A stretch of DNA of 64,000 nucleotides from Psychrobacter arcticus 273-4 (GCF_000012305.1 NC_007204.1:1798001-1862000), one strand, 5' to 3'; positions 51,997 through 61,702 are shown, counted from the stretch's first letter. Notes: a model not told the origin generated them from the letters alone. Numbers and translations are program-made.

Positions 51997-53012
51997 TGTT
52001 TAACTTTGGTGACGTATTAGATTTACCCCTCATCTGGGGCGGTTTAATTGCCCTAGCTGTCTTCGTTTACGTGTTACTCGATGGCTTCGATTTGGGCTGC
52101 GGTATTTTATTCCCGTTTGCAGGTTCCGACAAAAATCGAAGCCGCATGATGAACTCTATCGCCCCTTTTTGGGATGGTAATGAGACATGGTTAGTATTGG
52201 GCGGTGGTGGCTTATTTGCCGCTTTTCCAGTCGCTTATGGCATTATTATGACAGGGCTCTATCTGCCGGTAACCTTTATGTTATTTGGTTTGATTATGCG
52301 CGGCGTGGCATTTGAGTTCCGTTTTAAAGCAACCTCACACCGCTATGTATGGGATACTTTTTTCTTTATCGGCTCTGTGGTTGCTACCTTCTTCCAAGGG
52401 ATTATGCTCGGTGCTCTAGTTCAAGGATTAGAGGCTAGCAATCGCTTATATACCGGCGGTCCTTTTGACTGGCTCACGCCATTCTCTGTGGTTTGCGGTA
52501 TCGCCCTAATTATCGGTTATGCGCTACTTGGTTCGACATGGTTGATTATTAAGACTGAGCACAAGCTACAAGTTTGGGCTCGCAAAGTCTCTGGTTGGAT
52601 GCTGTCAGCACTGGTAGTAGCGATGATTGTCGTCACTGCCTTTATGTACTTCTCAGATATTGATGCGCTTGAAGGCTGGTTTAGTTTCCCCGGTTTATTA
52701 TACCTTGCACCGATGCCGATTATCGTCTTGGCGTTATTTTTCTTTATGCACAAAGACTTGACTTCAGAGCGTGAATATCGTCCGTTCTTGTTGACCGTCG
52801 CGCTGTTTTTGATGGGTTATATTGGTGTTTGTTTTGCGATTTTCCCTTATATCGTGCCATATCAAATGACCATTTATGAGGCAGCAGCAGCGGATACTTC
52901 ATTATCATTTATGCTTATTGGTGCCGGAATTATGCTACCGATTATTTTGAGTTATACCGCGTTTGCCTACTATACGTTTAAAGGTAAAACCGATCACGAG
53001 CATATGTATTAA
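51996..53012 (+). CDS. cioB: Cytochrome bd-type quinol oxidase subunit II, CioB-like
   Basis: This 338-residue membrane subunit has the family signatures YVLLDGFDLGCGILFPFA and PFWDGNETWLVLGGGGLFAAFP near residues 24 and 56. It forms the heterodimer with CioA. It overlaps cioA by one base and is followed 49 bp later by a small conserved peptide gene. Confidence 0.94.
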   Translation: MFNFGDVLDLPLIWGGLIALAVFVYVLLDGFDLGCGILFPFAGSDKNRSRMMNSIAPFWDGNETWLVLGGGGLFAAFPVAYGIIMTGLYLPVTFMLFGLIMRGVAFEFRFKATSHRYVWDTFFFIGSVVATFFQGIMLGALVQGLEASNRLYTGGPFDWLTPFSVVCGIALIIGYALLGSTWLIIKTEHKLQVWARKVSGWMLSALVVAMIVVTAFMYFSDIDALEGWFSFPGLLYLAPMPIIVLALFFFMHKDLTSEREYRPFLLTVALFLMGYIGVCFAIFPYIVPYQMTIYEAAAADTSLSFMLIGAGIMLPIILSYTAFAYYTFKGKTDHEHMY

Positions 53013-53061
53013 GCAGTATTCTAAGTCCTAATTCTAAGTCCTAATTTTTCAGGAGAATCCT

Positions 53062-53178
53062 ATGAAAAATCTTAGTAAAAAACAATCGCAATGGGCATGG
53101 TTTATTGGTTTGTATGTCGCTGGTTTTTTGACGATTTTTACCATTGCCCAGTTGATTAAATTGGCAATGGGCGTATAA
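53062..53178 (+). CDS. DUF2474-like small membrane protein of the bd oxidase
   Basis: This 38-residue peptide (MKNLSKKQSQWAWFIGLYVA then GFLTIFTIAQLIKLAMGV) has one membrane span and fits DUF2474, small proteins often found after cioAB. A role in oxidase assembly or stability, like CydX in the E. coli enzyme, is an inference from position. AGGAG lies 7 nt upstream of the ATG. A palindromic element follows 9 bp after its stop. Confidence 0.75.
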   Translation: MKNLSKKQSQWAWFIGLYVAGFLTIFTIAQLIKLAMGV

Positions 53179-53187
53179 GTATTTATC

Positions 53188-53325
53188 TATAGTTGAAATA
53201 CTTTAAAGTCGCCACAGTATTGCTGGTGTAAATTTTTTGCAGCCTCTGTCTGCGTAGGCACAGCAAGCAAGAAAAATTTGCACCAGTAGTACGTGTTGTA
53301 TCGATATTACTTTTCACCGACTATA
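53188..53325 (-). repeat. Palindromic miniature element, copy 8
   Basis: This 138-bp copy lies 9 bp after the stop of the small oxidase peptide and 17 bp before a separate terminator hairpin. Confidence 0.93.
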
Positions 53326-53342
53326 TCCAGTTAACCATTAAT

Positions 53343-53382
53343 AAAAAACCGCAGCGCTAATCACTTAGGGCTGCGGTTTTCT
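53343..53382. terminator. Bidirectional terminator between cioAB and murU
   Basis: AAAACCGCAGC (53345-53355) pairs with GCTGCGGTTTT (53370-53380), with further inner pairing. It serves convergent transcription from cioAB and from amgK-murU. Confidence 0.85.
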
Positions 53383-53431
53383 TATGGGGTTAATTTCTAC
53401 TGTATTTTCTAAATAACGCTATACCCAATTA

Positions 53432-54172
53432 TTACTTAAGCACCGCAATGGGCATTTTTACCTTTATACCTTTATTTTCTATAAAGGTATTTACCTGATC
53501 TAGTCGCTCAGGCGTGCCAACGTCTATCCAATTATCCGGCATGACCTCAGCCGTCACTTGAAATTTTATCATCGCTTGTCTAAGTAACGGTCCAAGCGCG
53601 GCTGACTGCCCTGATACCAAGCCATCAACCAATAGCGGCGACACGACACTGATACCAGCAAAGGTATATTTATCGGCATCACCAATGGCTTTCCCGCTTG
53701 CTAAACCATTATTAACGGCAAAGTCGCCACCATCATTATGCTCAGGATTATCAATCAATAATAAATGGGCGCGCTGATCTGCGCCTAGCTCATACGTTGT
53801 TAATTGCCTAAAATCAAACGTCGTCCATACATCAGAGTTGACTAAGATAAATGGTTTATTTTTTAACTTTCCAGTTTGTAGTGCTTTAAAAATACCACCT
53901 GCTGTCTCTAATGGCTCATCTGCTTCAAGTGACCAATGCAGCTGTACGCCAAACTGCGCGCCATCGCCGAGCGTGTCCATCAACTTATCAGCCAGCCAAG
54001 AGGCATTAATCGTAATATCAGTTATGCCAGCGGCTTGTAGCGCTTTAATATGCCAAACAATAAGCGGCTGCCCGCCCACTTGCACTAACGGCTTTGGCGT
54101 CTCAAGGGTTAATGGACGCAAGCGCGTGCCCTTACCTGCTGCCAAAATCATAGCTTGCGTTATTACCGACAT
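53432..54172 (-). CDS. murU: N-acetylmuramate 1-phosphate uridylyltransferase MurU
   Basis: MurU makes UDP-MurNAc from MurNAc-1-P in the peptidoglycan-recycling route that bypasses de novo synthesis. The nucleotidyltransferase signature AMILAAGKGTRLRPLT (residues 7-22) is followed by PKPLVQVGGQPLIVWHI, and LVNSDVWT near residue 110 is the metal site. It sits 54 bp after amgK on the same strand; this pair is the diagnostic context. Confidence 0.9.
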   Translation of the reverse strand: MSVITQAMILAAGKGTRLRPLTLETPKPLVQVGGQPLIVWHIKALQAAGITDITINASWLADKLMDTLGDGAQFGVQLHWSLEADEPLETAGGIFKALQTGKLKNKPFILVNSDVWTTFDFRQLTTYELGADQRAHLLLIDNPEHNDGGDFAVNNGLASGKAIGDADKYTFAGISVVSPLLVDGLVSGQSAALGPLLRQAMIKFQVTAEVMPDNWIDVGTPERLDQVNTFIENKGIKVKMPIAVLK

Positions 54173-54226
54173 GGATAATCCTTATTTTTGACGAAGTTTA
54201 AACAAGGCGAATGCTAATAAATAGGG

Positions 54227-55366
54227 TTAAATATATTGCTGCACAAATTTGGTTTGATAAGCGGGCAATACATTCTCTCTTACCCATTCATTAAACGGTA
54301 ACACAGCTTGTTGTAGACGCGCATTGCCTTGCGTACTTAGCCAGTCCAATTCAAACAAAAAGTCACGCATCACTTTAGGGATATCGGCTAAATAACGACT
54401 TTTACCATCACGCTCACAAAGCCGGATAAAAATACCAAGCACTTTTAGATGTCGCTGTACGCCTATGATATTGACCTGACTTTCAAACTGCTCAACACTA
54501 TCTGCTGTTGCCAGACCTGCTTTTGTTTGTAATTGCCAAAAGTCATCAATCCATTTCGTCACTTGCGTTTCTGACCATTCAACATAGGCATCACGCAGCA
54601 ACGATACTAAGTCGTAACTATGAGCGCCAATCACCGCATCTTGGAAGTCAATCACTCCTAAACGCGTATTGTCCGCCTGATCCTGCATCAGATTGCGGCT
54701 ATGATAATCACGATGGACGATGACTTGCGGTTGTAATAAAATCTCATCTATCAGAGCTGACTTTAGATTTTCCCATAAGGTAACATCAAGTGTCACGCCA
54801 ATATGCGGAATAAACCACTCGCTAAATAAGTCCATTTCACGGTTGAGCATTGCGGCATCATAATCAGGCAATTGATGCTGAGATTTCGCCGTCTCTACCG
54901 GTATCTGTTGCAGTGCAACCAAGGCCTGCATCGCAGTTTGATAATAGTTATTTACTTGTTCAGGTGTAGCACCAACCAATAAATGAGCGAACTCTACTGC
55001 ACCAAAATCCTGCAATACCAAAAATCCTTTTGCCACATCTTGCGCTATCAGCGTTGGTACATTGATGGCGTGAGACATAAGATTTGCCACAGTGATAAAC
55101 TGCTGCATCGCTGCTTGCTCGTCAGCAGAATCCATGACAATATAACGTGCTGTTTTTGTCGCCTCATCCGTATTATCAGCTACTAGCTGAATACGGTGGT
55201 AACGGCGAGCACTGGCATCACCCGGTAAGCTATCAAGGGTAAAAGATTGATTCTCGAACACTTGCTGCACCCAGCACTCTAATGACTCTTGGCGCGCATT
55301 AATGCCAGGTATCGCAGGTTCTAATATTCGTTCATCGGTAATAGTTTTATCGGTCATAAAAAGCAT
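54227..55366 (-). CDS. amgK: N-acetylmuramate/N-acetylglucosamine kinase AmgK
   Basis: AmgK phosphorylates MurNAc at its anomeric carbon. It has an aminoglycoside-phosphotransferase fold with the catalytic loop VIVHRDYHSRNLM near residue 217 and the metal motif GVIDFQDAVIG near 236. The start is at 55366 (MLFMTDK) or the ATG 55357; neither has a clear ribosome-binding site. It is followed by murU and divergent from lptD, as in Pseudomonas. Confidence 0.92.
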   Translation of the reverse strand: MLFMTDKTITDERILEPAIPGINARQESLECWVQQVFENQSFTLDSLPGDASARRYHRIQLVADNTDEATKTARYIVMDSADEQAAMQQFITVANLMSHAINVPTLIAQDVAKGFLVLQDFGAVEFAHLLVGATPEQVNNYYQTAMQALVALQQIPVETAKSQHQLPDYDAAMLNREMDLFSEWFIPHIGVTLDVTLWENLKSALIDEILLQPQVIVHRDYHSRNLMQDQADNTRLGVIDFQDAVIGAHSYDLVSLLRDAYVEWSETQVTKWIDDFWQLQTKAGLATADSVEQFESQVNIIGVQRHLKVLGIFIRLCERDGKSRYLADIPKVMRDFLFELDWLSTQGNARLQQAVLPFNEWVRENVLPAYQTKFVQQYI

Positions 55367-55677
55367 CGCAGGTTAAATATAAGTCGTAAATGACTAAATG
55401 AGTGATAAGTAGGACAAATACTTGCTAAAATAGTGAGCGCTTATTGCACAGTCACTGCTGTCTTAAAAATAGCATGGCTGTCTAATAAACTTTGATAATT
55501 TGATAAATAGTGTAGCTGATTTGGTTTTTTTTGACTATGATTAGTCGTCATTATATGTAAAACGTCCCAACTTTTAAGATTATATTATTTATTATTCGTT
55601 TATAAAGCGCTGTAGCTGTCTAAAATAGGCTTGATAGACGATATATTGCAATCCAATAGGCTCTACAAATCATAGGT
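55367..55677. other. Divergent promoter region amgK/lptD
   Basis: These 311 AT-rich bp separate amgK (-) from lptD (+), with no ORF. Both promoters should be here. I could not assign boxes with confidence. Confidence 0.4.
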
Positions 55678-58422
55678 GTGCCCTTGTTATATTCTCCGCT
55701 TTACCAAAGCATTCGTTTGATTTTATTTGGCGCGCTAGGCTTATCGAGCCTGACCGTTAGTGCCGCTATCAATCAGACTGACTCGATGATGCCTGAGCCA
55801 TTGGTGACTGATAGCTCAAACCAGTATGCCGATGACGAGAGCATTCAAGAGAGCCTCAAACGTTTAGCAGAATTTTATGAGCGGACACCAGATACAAATG
55901 TTGCAACATCAAATAATACAGGCACTAACGTAAGCGACGAACAAAGTAATATTCAAAACAGTTTGACGCCTGTAACGACTAATATCCCAACCGTAGGTAG
56001 CAATCTGCGCTTACTGCCACATACCGTCGATAGTGCGGCGCGCTGTGAGGGTCAATGGGTATATCCTAAGAAAAATCCCAATTATCAACGGGCGGTCAAT
56101 GAAGCAGGCGCCAGTAATGGTCAACCAGCACCAAATTTAAATGGTCTGCCTAATAATCAAGCGCCGCTATTTGCAGAGTCAGATTATGGCTACTATGATA
56201 ATGTCGATTATGCTGAGCTATCAGGCAATGTTATCATTGACCAAGGGACTCAGCATATTGAGGCCGAAAAAATTGTATTGGACTTAAGCAACGGGGTGGC
56301 AGCGGCGCAAGGTAAAGTGATGTTTACTGACCAAGCGACTGGCAACGCCTCTGCAACTCAGACACAAGACCGAGTTCAAAAAAATGGTAAAACCAGCCTC
56401 ACTGACAAAGCGGCGCAAGGTGGGCTCATCGGTGTCGCTGATAATTTAAATTATAATACCGAAACAGGGCAATCCACTGCTACGAATGTCGCCTTTGCCA
56501 GTGTTGAGCTGCAAGCACATGGTTATGCCAAGCGCTTAAATCGACCTAATGAGAGCCAATATGAATTGGATGAGGTCATGTATAGCACCTGTCCTCCGAC
56601 CAATCGTAAGTGGCAATTTGACGCCAAAAGCATAGATTTAGACACCGAGACAGGACGCGGTGAAGCCTACAATACTACTTTCCGTATTGCTGATGTGCCC
56701 GTATTTTACTTGCCCTATTTTAACTTTCCTATAGACAGTCGACGCGGTAGTGGGTTTTTATTGCCTAATGCAAGCATTAGTAGTGAAAATGGACTTGAAG
56801 TTGATGTGCCTTACTACTTCAATCTAGCACCCAACTATGATGCCACGCTAAGCACTCATATCTATACCACTCGTAATCCTATGCTATCTGGCGAGTTCCG
56901 CTATTTAACCGAGAACTATGGCGAGGGTATCTTTAATGGTTCCTACTTGCCTAATGATAAAGAATACGATGGCGAAGATCGCCGCAGTTTGTTTTATGAT
57001 CATTACTGGTCATCTACCAGCATCCCACGTCTAAGTGGTGAGGCTAAATATAGCCACGTGTCTGATGCCGACTACCTCAATGATTTTGATACGCTAGGTT
57101 TATCAGATAACACCTTAAATCTAGCACGCCGAGCGCAATTAAATTATTATAATGACTATGTCGACGGTGAGCTAAAAGTAGAAACCTTCCAAACGCTTGA
57201 TGCGTTGAATAATAATGGGCAGATGTTGCAAGATAAAGACAAACCTTACTCGCGCCTACCGCAGCTCAATCTTGATTACCGTCTGCCTTGGGCAAAGAAT
57301 TTTGATATTACTGGCGTCAGTGACTCCGCTTATTTTAAAAAATCCATCGATGATGGTTCTGAGAATGAAAAAAGTGGCACGCGTTTTTATAATAAACTCA
57401 GCGCCTCTTACCCTATGGAGAATTCATGGGGTTATATCAAACCAAAGCTAAGCTTACAGCATCTGTTTACCTCTTATGATAAAGACAGCTTAGTGGACAA
57501 TTCATTGGATAAAGATGATGGCAATCAATCAGTTTTTGTCCCGCAAGCCAGCATTGACGCAGGTTTGCATTTTTATCAAGCGGGCTCACCGTTTGGCGCG
57601 TTTGACGACACTTTAGGTGGCTATCGCCTGCTAAGCCCACGCTTAAAATATACTTACTCACCATTCAAAGATCAAAATAATATTCCAAACTTTAATACTC
57701 GTATTGCTTCTATCAACTATGAGCAATTATTCTCAGACAGCTGGTTTTTAGGGCATGATCGCTTGCAAGATTTACATGCTTTCACTCCAGGCATTAACTA
57801 TCGTTACATCGATGCAACGGGCGTGACACGTTTTGATGGTAGCATTGCAGAGCAGTTCTATATTGATGATGGCGGTGTTACGCTTGATAATACAAAACCT
57901 GTCTTTACCTCATCCTCTTCAGGATTGGTCTGGGATACCAGCACACAGCCTTACAATAATGTCTGGGTCGATGTGAGTGGCGCGCTGACCAATAGTTATG
58001 ATTTAAATTATATTACCACTGAGCTACGTTATCAGCCATCCGATAATAGCTTGTTTAATGTGGGCTTTATCAAACGTCAACGTGATGAAAACACCAACCA
58101 GCTACCGCTTTCAGCATTGACAGCATCAGCGGTTTTCCCAATTAATAATAATTGGCGTGTATTGGCTCAAGGTCAATATGACTATAATCGCAATCAAATG
58201 CTCGACTCATTGATTGGGATCGATTATGAGGATTGCTGTTTTGGCTTTGCGGTTTATGGTCGTCGTTACTATAATGACTTGAATATTGCCGACAAACCCA
58301 CACAAGCAATTATGGCAGAAGTAAGATTGAGTGGTCTTGGCAGCGGTAGCAGCCGTTTGACACGTCTGCTTGCAGATAAAGTATTAGGCTTTGAGCCTGT
58401 TCAAAGCGCATGGAAAGATTAA
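55678..58422 (+). CDS. lptD: LPS-assembly outer-membrane protein LptD
   Basis: LptD inserts lipopolysaccharide into the outer leaflet. The 914-residue protein has a signal peptide (residues ~1-30), an N-terminal OstA/beta-jellyroll domain (LSGNVIIDQGTQHIEAEKIVLDLSNG) and a C-terminal beta-barrel. Conserved cysteines appear at AARCEG, YSTCPP and DYEDCC, which form disulfides in the family. The start is GTG at 55678. An Asn/Thr/Ser-rich linker at about 85-125 is unusual but tolerable. surA follows. Confidence 0.94.
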   Translation: MPLLYSPLYQSIRLILFGALGLSSLTVSAAINQTDSMMPEPLVTDSSNQYADDESIQESLKRLAEFYERTPDTNVATSNNTGTNVSDEQSNIQNSLTPVTTNIPTVGSNLRLLPHTVDSAARCEGQWVYPKKNPNYQRAVNEAGASNGQPAPNLNGLPNNQAPLFAESDYGYYDNVDYAELSGNVIIDQGTQHIEAEKIVLDLSNGVAAAQGKVMFTDQATGNASATQTQDRVQKNGKTSLTDKAAQGGLIGVADNLNYNTETGQSTATNVAFASVELQAHGYAKRLNRPNESQYELDEVMYSTCPPTNRKWQFDAKSIDLDTETGRGEAYNTTFRIADVPVFYLPYFNFPIDSRRGSGFLLPNASISSENGLEVDVPYYFNLAPNYDATLSTHIYTTRNPMLSGEFRYLTENYGEGIFNGSYLPNDKEYDGEDRRSLFYDHYWSSTSIPRLSGEAKYSHVSDADYLNDFDTLGLSDNTLNLARRAQLNYYNDYVDGELKVETFQTLDALNNNGQMLQDKDKPYSRLPQLNLDYRLPWAKNFDITGVSDSAYFKKSIDDGSENEKSGTRFYNKLSASYPMENSWGYIKPKLSLQHLFTSYDKDSLVDNSLDKDDGNQSVFVPQASIDAGLHFYQAGSPFGAFDDTLGGYRLLSPRLKYTYSPFKDQNNIPNFNTRIASINYEQLFSDSWFLGHDRLQDLHAFTPGINYRYIDATGVTRFDGSIAEQFYIDDGGVTLDNTKPVFTSSSSGLVWDTSTQPYNNVWVDVSGALTNSYDLNYITTELRYQPSDNSLFNVGFIKRQRDENTNQLPLSALTASAVFPINNNWRVLAQGQYDYNRNQMLDSLIGIDYEDCCFGFAVYGRRYYNDLNIADKPTQAIMAEVRLSGLGSGSSRLTRLLADKVLGFEPVQSAWKD

Positions 58423-58614
58423 GAACACAATGAGAGACAAGCCTAATTGATAGCCTATTATGTATGATATAAGCTGGTTTGCATTCTATTATAAACAACC
58501 CTAGCCACTACTTTAGTATTATCATTTTTAGTATTAACATTATTTGATGCTCAAAGTGTGGCGAGTGGATTTAACCGATTACCATCCGATGCAATGACAT
58601 TGATGAGGAGCATC

Positions 58615-60012
58615 ATGAGATTTTTTTCTTTACGCCAGACGAGCCAAGCAGTATTCCTATCGATGGGTCTAATGACCGCTCTTGGCATGAGCGTTAGCAC
58701 CCAGGCAGCAACCGTTAACTCTGCAAAAGGGCAAGCGACGACGACTCAGAAAAATAGCGTGGCTCGTTTAACGCCTGCCAATAGTACAGATGGCATCATT
58801 GCGTTAGTGAATGAAAATGCGATTTTAAAAAGTGATCTCATTGCTGCCATTGCTCAGACTCAGGCACGTGCAAAAGCTGCGGGTGAACCTATTGCCAATT
58901 CAGCACAGTTACAGTCAGAAGTATTAAACGCGCTTATTTTGCGTGAACTACAGCTGTCCTTGATTAAACGTGTTGGGTTAAATCCTGATGAAGCGGCTAT
59001 CAATAAGCGCTTAGAACAAATAGCAAAAGCAGAAGGTCTAAATAGTATCGCCGCTTTACAGCAGCGTCTAGATTCAGCGCAAGCAGGTAGCTACGCTACT
59101 TTGCGGGCTCAATTGATTGAAGATGCCGCGATTCAAGCTCTACAACAACGCCAAATCACCAATCGCGTGCGTATTAGCGAACAAGATATCGATGCCTTTT
59201 TAGCATCGCCTGAAGCCAAACGCTTGAACCAAAGTGAGTATCAGACTGTTCATGTCCGTGTTCCCTATATGGATGACTATAGCCGTCTATCAGAAGCGCA
59301 GCGTAATGACGCATTAAAAGTGGCGCAAAAACTACGTACACGCCTTCTTGTGCCAAATATCGACGTGGCTGAAGCCATTGCAGCCAGCCAAGGCAGTTAT
59401 CCTATCCCACTACAAGGTGGCGATATGGGCTTTCATAAAGCCGCTGCTCTGCCAACTGAGCTATCGAGCGAAATTACTAAGCTTGAGGTTGGTGCTGTGA
59501 GTGCCCCTTTGATCACGCCTGAAGGTATTGATATCATCAAGCTTGCCAATAAAAAATCCAGTGATACCATGCTTGTACCTCAGTGGAATACTCGGCATAT
59601 CTTGGTTAAAGTCGATGAGCTGCAAACCGATGCCCTTGCCGAGCAAAAAATTAACGACCTCTATAGTCAGCTACGTAATGGTGCTGCTTTTGATGGTTTA
59701 GCATCGACGTATTCAGACGATCCTGGTTCAGCAGGGCGCGGTGGCGATCTAGATTGGGTTGGTGAAGATCAAATGATTGGTCCGTTTGAAGCAATGATGA
59801 AAAACACCGCTGTCGGTGACTATTCTGCCCCGTTTAAAACCCAATTTGGTTGGCACATACTTAAAATTGAAGGTAAACGTCAACAAGATGTCAGCGATGA
59901 ATATCGTCGTACTATGGCACGTCAAGCGCTATATCAGCGCTTAGCACCGCAAGCCAAAGAAGACTGGCTACAAGAGCTACGTGCTGGCGCTTACATTCAA
60001 GTATTGGGTTAA
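58615..60012 (+). CDS. surA: Periplasmic chaperone/PPIase SurA
   Basis: SurA escorts unfolded outer-membrane proteins, including LptD, across the periplasm. It has a signal peptide (MRFFSLRQT ... STQAA), an N-terminal chaperone domain, and two parvulin domains: the second, VPQWNTRHILVKVDEL to GWHILKIEGKR, is well conserved, the first degenerate. I chose the ATG at 58615 because GAGGAG ends 4 nt before it; the frame extends to 58558 (GTG) and ATG 58594. It follows lptD by 190 bp, the conserved pairing. Confidence 0.93.
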   Translation: MRFFSLRQTSQAVFLSMGLMTALGMSVSTQAATVNSAKGQATTTQKNSVARLTPANSTDGIIALVNENAILKSDLIAAIAQTQARAKAAGEPIANSAQLQSEVLNALILRELQLSLIKRVGLNPDEAAINKRLEQIAKAEGLNSIAALQQRLDSAQAGSYATLRAQLIEDAAIQALQQRQITNRVRISEQDIDAFLASPEAKRLNQSEYQTVHVRVPYMDDYSRLSEAQRNDALKVAQKLRTRLLVPNIDVAEAIAASQGSYPIPLQGGDMGFHKAAALPTELSSEITKLEVGAVSAPLITPEGIDIIKLANKKSSDTMLVPQWNTRHILVKVDELQTDALAEQKINDLYSQLRNGAAFDGLASTYSDDPGSAGRGGDLDWVGEDQMIGPFEAMMKNTAVGDYSAPFKTQFGWHILKIEGKRQQDVSDEYRRTMARQALYQRLAPQAKEDWLQELRAGAYIQVLG

Positions 60013-60174
60013 TCCATGCTCGGACAATAGCTTTTAAAACGTATTAAAAAAGGGTATATGTTAATGCATATATCCTTTTCTTATGCCTTTTGATTTGTTA
60101 TTTACTTGAAAATGATAGCAGATACATAAATGTTCAAGCATAAAAATAATGAGGAGAAACTGAACCACCCCGAC

Positions 60175-60285
60175 TATAGTTGATTCCAAATAAAGTAGAT
60201 ACATCATGTTTTGACGCGGCACTGGTATAAATTTTTCTGGCGTGCTGTGCAAACGAGTATTATTGAACCAGTCCACCCATATCAT
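60175..60285 (-). mobile_element. IS3-type transposase remnant with end resembling the palindromic elements
   Basis: On the minus strand IWVDWFNNTRLHS is the C-terminal signature of IS3-family OrfB transposases. Only about 14 codons are recognisable, so this is a remnant. The sequence between it and the terminal CAACTATA (60175) matches the palindromic elements: CTGGTATAAATTTTTCTGGC versus CTGGTGCAAATTTTTCTTGC, plus TGCTGTGC and GATACATCA. The match covers both halves of the elements. It looks like the end of the source IS. Confidence 0.65.
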
Positions 60286-60466
60286 GAAAGCACATTACAC
60301 TTATAAACGAGATGTGGCATGTAAAAAATATTTCATTACATTATGTAGTTGATGCGCAAAGCTTTTACATGTCAAGATTGATCTGATTTTCTTGGTAAAA
60401 TTACATGAGTAATTACCCAAATAAATTGCAAAAACTAAACATTATTTTAAAAAAAGGGTTTTTTAT

Positions 60467-61558
60467 ATGACATCCACTTTATTCAATACCGTTAAACTTG
60501 GAAAAATAACTTTAGATAATCGAGTAGGAGTTGCTCCTATGACACGAACAAGTGCAACACCAGAGGGGCTAGCAACTGACCAAATGGTTGACTACTATGC
60601 AAAATTCGCCCGCGGGGGATTTGGTTTAATTATTACTGAAGGTACTTACTCAGACAATACTTATAGTCAAGGTTATTTTGATCAACCAGGGATTATCAAT
60701 AATGAGCAAGTAACAGCATGGAAGAAGGTAACAGAGGCTGTTCACCAAGAGGGAGGAAAGGTAATTGTACAATTAATGCACGCGGGCGCTCTATCTCAAG
60801 GAAACCAGTTTACGAAAGAAACTTTAGGACCATCAGCCGTTCAACCAAAAGGCGAGCAAATGGCATTCTATGGTGGAGATGGAGCGTTTCAAGTACCCAA
60901 AGAAGCGACAAAAGATGATATTACAGAAGTAATCAAAGGGTTTGTTGAAGCATCCAAAAATGCTAAAGAGGCTGGTTTTGATGGAATTGAAATCCACGGT
61001 GCTAATGGTTATATCCTCGACCAGTTTTTGACCGATTATACCAATAAAAGAACGGATGAATATGGTGGTTCCACAGAAAATCGCGTTCGTTTATTGGAGA
61101 AGGTATCAAGAGCGGTTCGAGAAGCAGTTGGTCAAGATTATACAGTTGGCATTAGAATCTCTCAAGGTAAAGTTAATGACTATGACCACAAATGGGCAAA
61201 CAAGGAAAAGGATGCTGAAATTATATTTGGACAATTAGCGCAGGCGGGGCTAGACTACATTCATGTGACTGATTTTGAAGCATGGCAACCTGCTTTTGGA
61301 GATGAAGGCCCTACTTTTGCCGCGTTAGCCAAAAAGTATGGCAAATTACCTGTTATTGCAAACGGAAGCCTTCATGACCCAGAAAAAGCCAAAGAGATTG
61401 TAGAAAAAGGTGGAGCGGATATAATTACTTTAGCTCGTGGAGCACTTTCCAACGGAGACTGGGCAAATAAAGTGAAAAATGGAGAGAAACCAGAAGAATT
61501 TGTACCAGAAAAAGTATTAAGTCCTGATGCTAAAATTAAAGATTTTGAAACAAAGTAG
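60467..61558 (+). CDS. NADH:flavin oxidoreductase (OYE family), foreign-looking
   Basis: This 363-residue Old Yellow Enzyme-family protein has the TIM-barrel FMN signatures LMHAGALSQ, FDGIEIHGANGYILDQFLTDYTNKRTDEYGG and a C-terminal GGADIITLARGALSNGDW. The substrate (an activated alkene or similar) is unknown. Its Lys/Glu-rich protein and AGA/GGA-rich codon use differ from neighbouring genes and look Firmicute-like to me. It lies between an IS3-type remnant and a palindromic element, suggesting horizontal acquisition. Confidence 0.88.
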   Translation: MTSTLFNTVKLGKITLDNRVGVAPMTRTSATPEGLATDQMVDYYAKFARGGFGLIITEGTYSDNTYSQGYFDQPGIINNEQVTAWKKVTEAVHQEGGKVIVQLMHAGALSQGNQFTKETLGPSAVQPKGEQMAFYGGDGAFQVPKEATKDDITEVIKGFVEASKNAKEAGFDGIEIHGANGYILDQFLTDYTNKRTDEYGGSTENRVRLLEKVSRAVREAVGQDYTVGIRISQGKVNDYDHKWANKEKDAEIIFGQLAQAGLDYIHVTDFEAWQPAFGDEGPTFAALAKKYGKLPVIANGSLHDPEKAKEIVEKGGADIITLARGALSNGDWANKVKNGEKPEEFVPEKVLSPDAKIKDFETK

Positions 61559-61690
61559 GATTTGTAACAGGTGCTTATGTTAAAGAAGAAGAAGAAGAAC
61601 AACTAACAAAACCAAGTCATAATATCTTGGGAAGCAGACGTGACAGCTTCTCAGGATTCTCCTTTTTCAGATAAAATTAAAAAAGCCTAA
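61559..61690 (+). pseudogene. Coding debris downstream of the flavin oxidoreductase
   Basis: Directly after the oxidoreductase stop the same frame continues open as GFVTGAYVKEEEEEQLTKPS. Then, one base over, a frame reads SWEADVTASQDSPFSDKIKKA and ends at a stop at 61690. This looks like the end of a second gene damaged by a small indel. I do not recognise the protein. Confidence 0.35.
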
Positions 61691-61702
61691 TTTCTTCACA
61701 GT

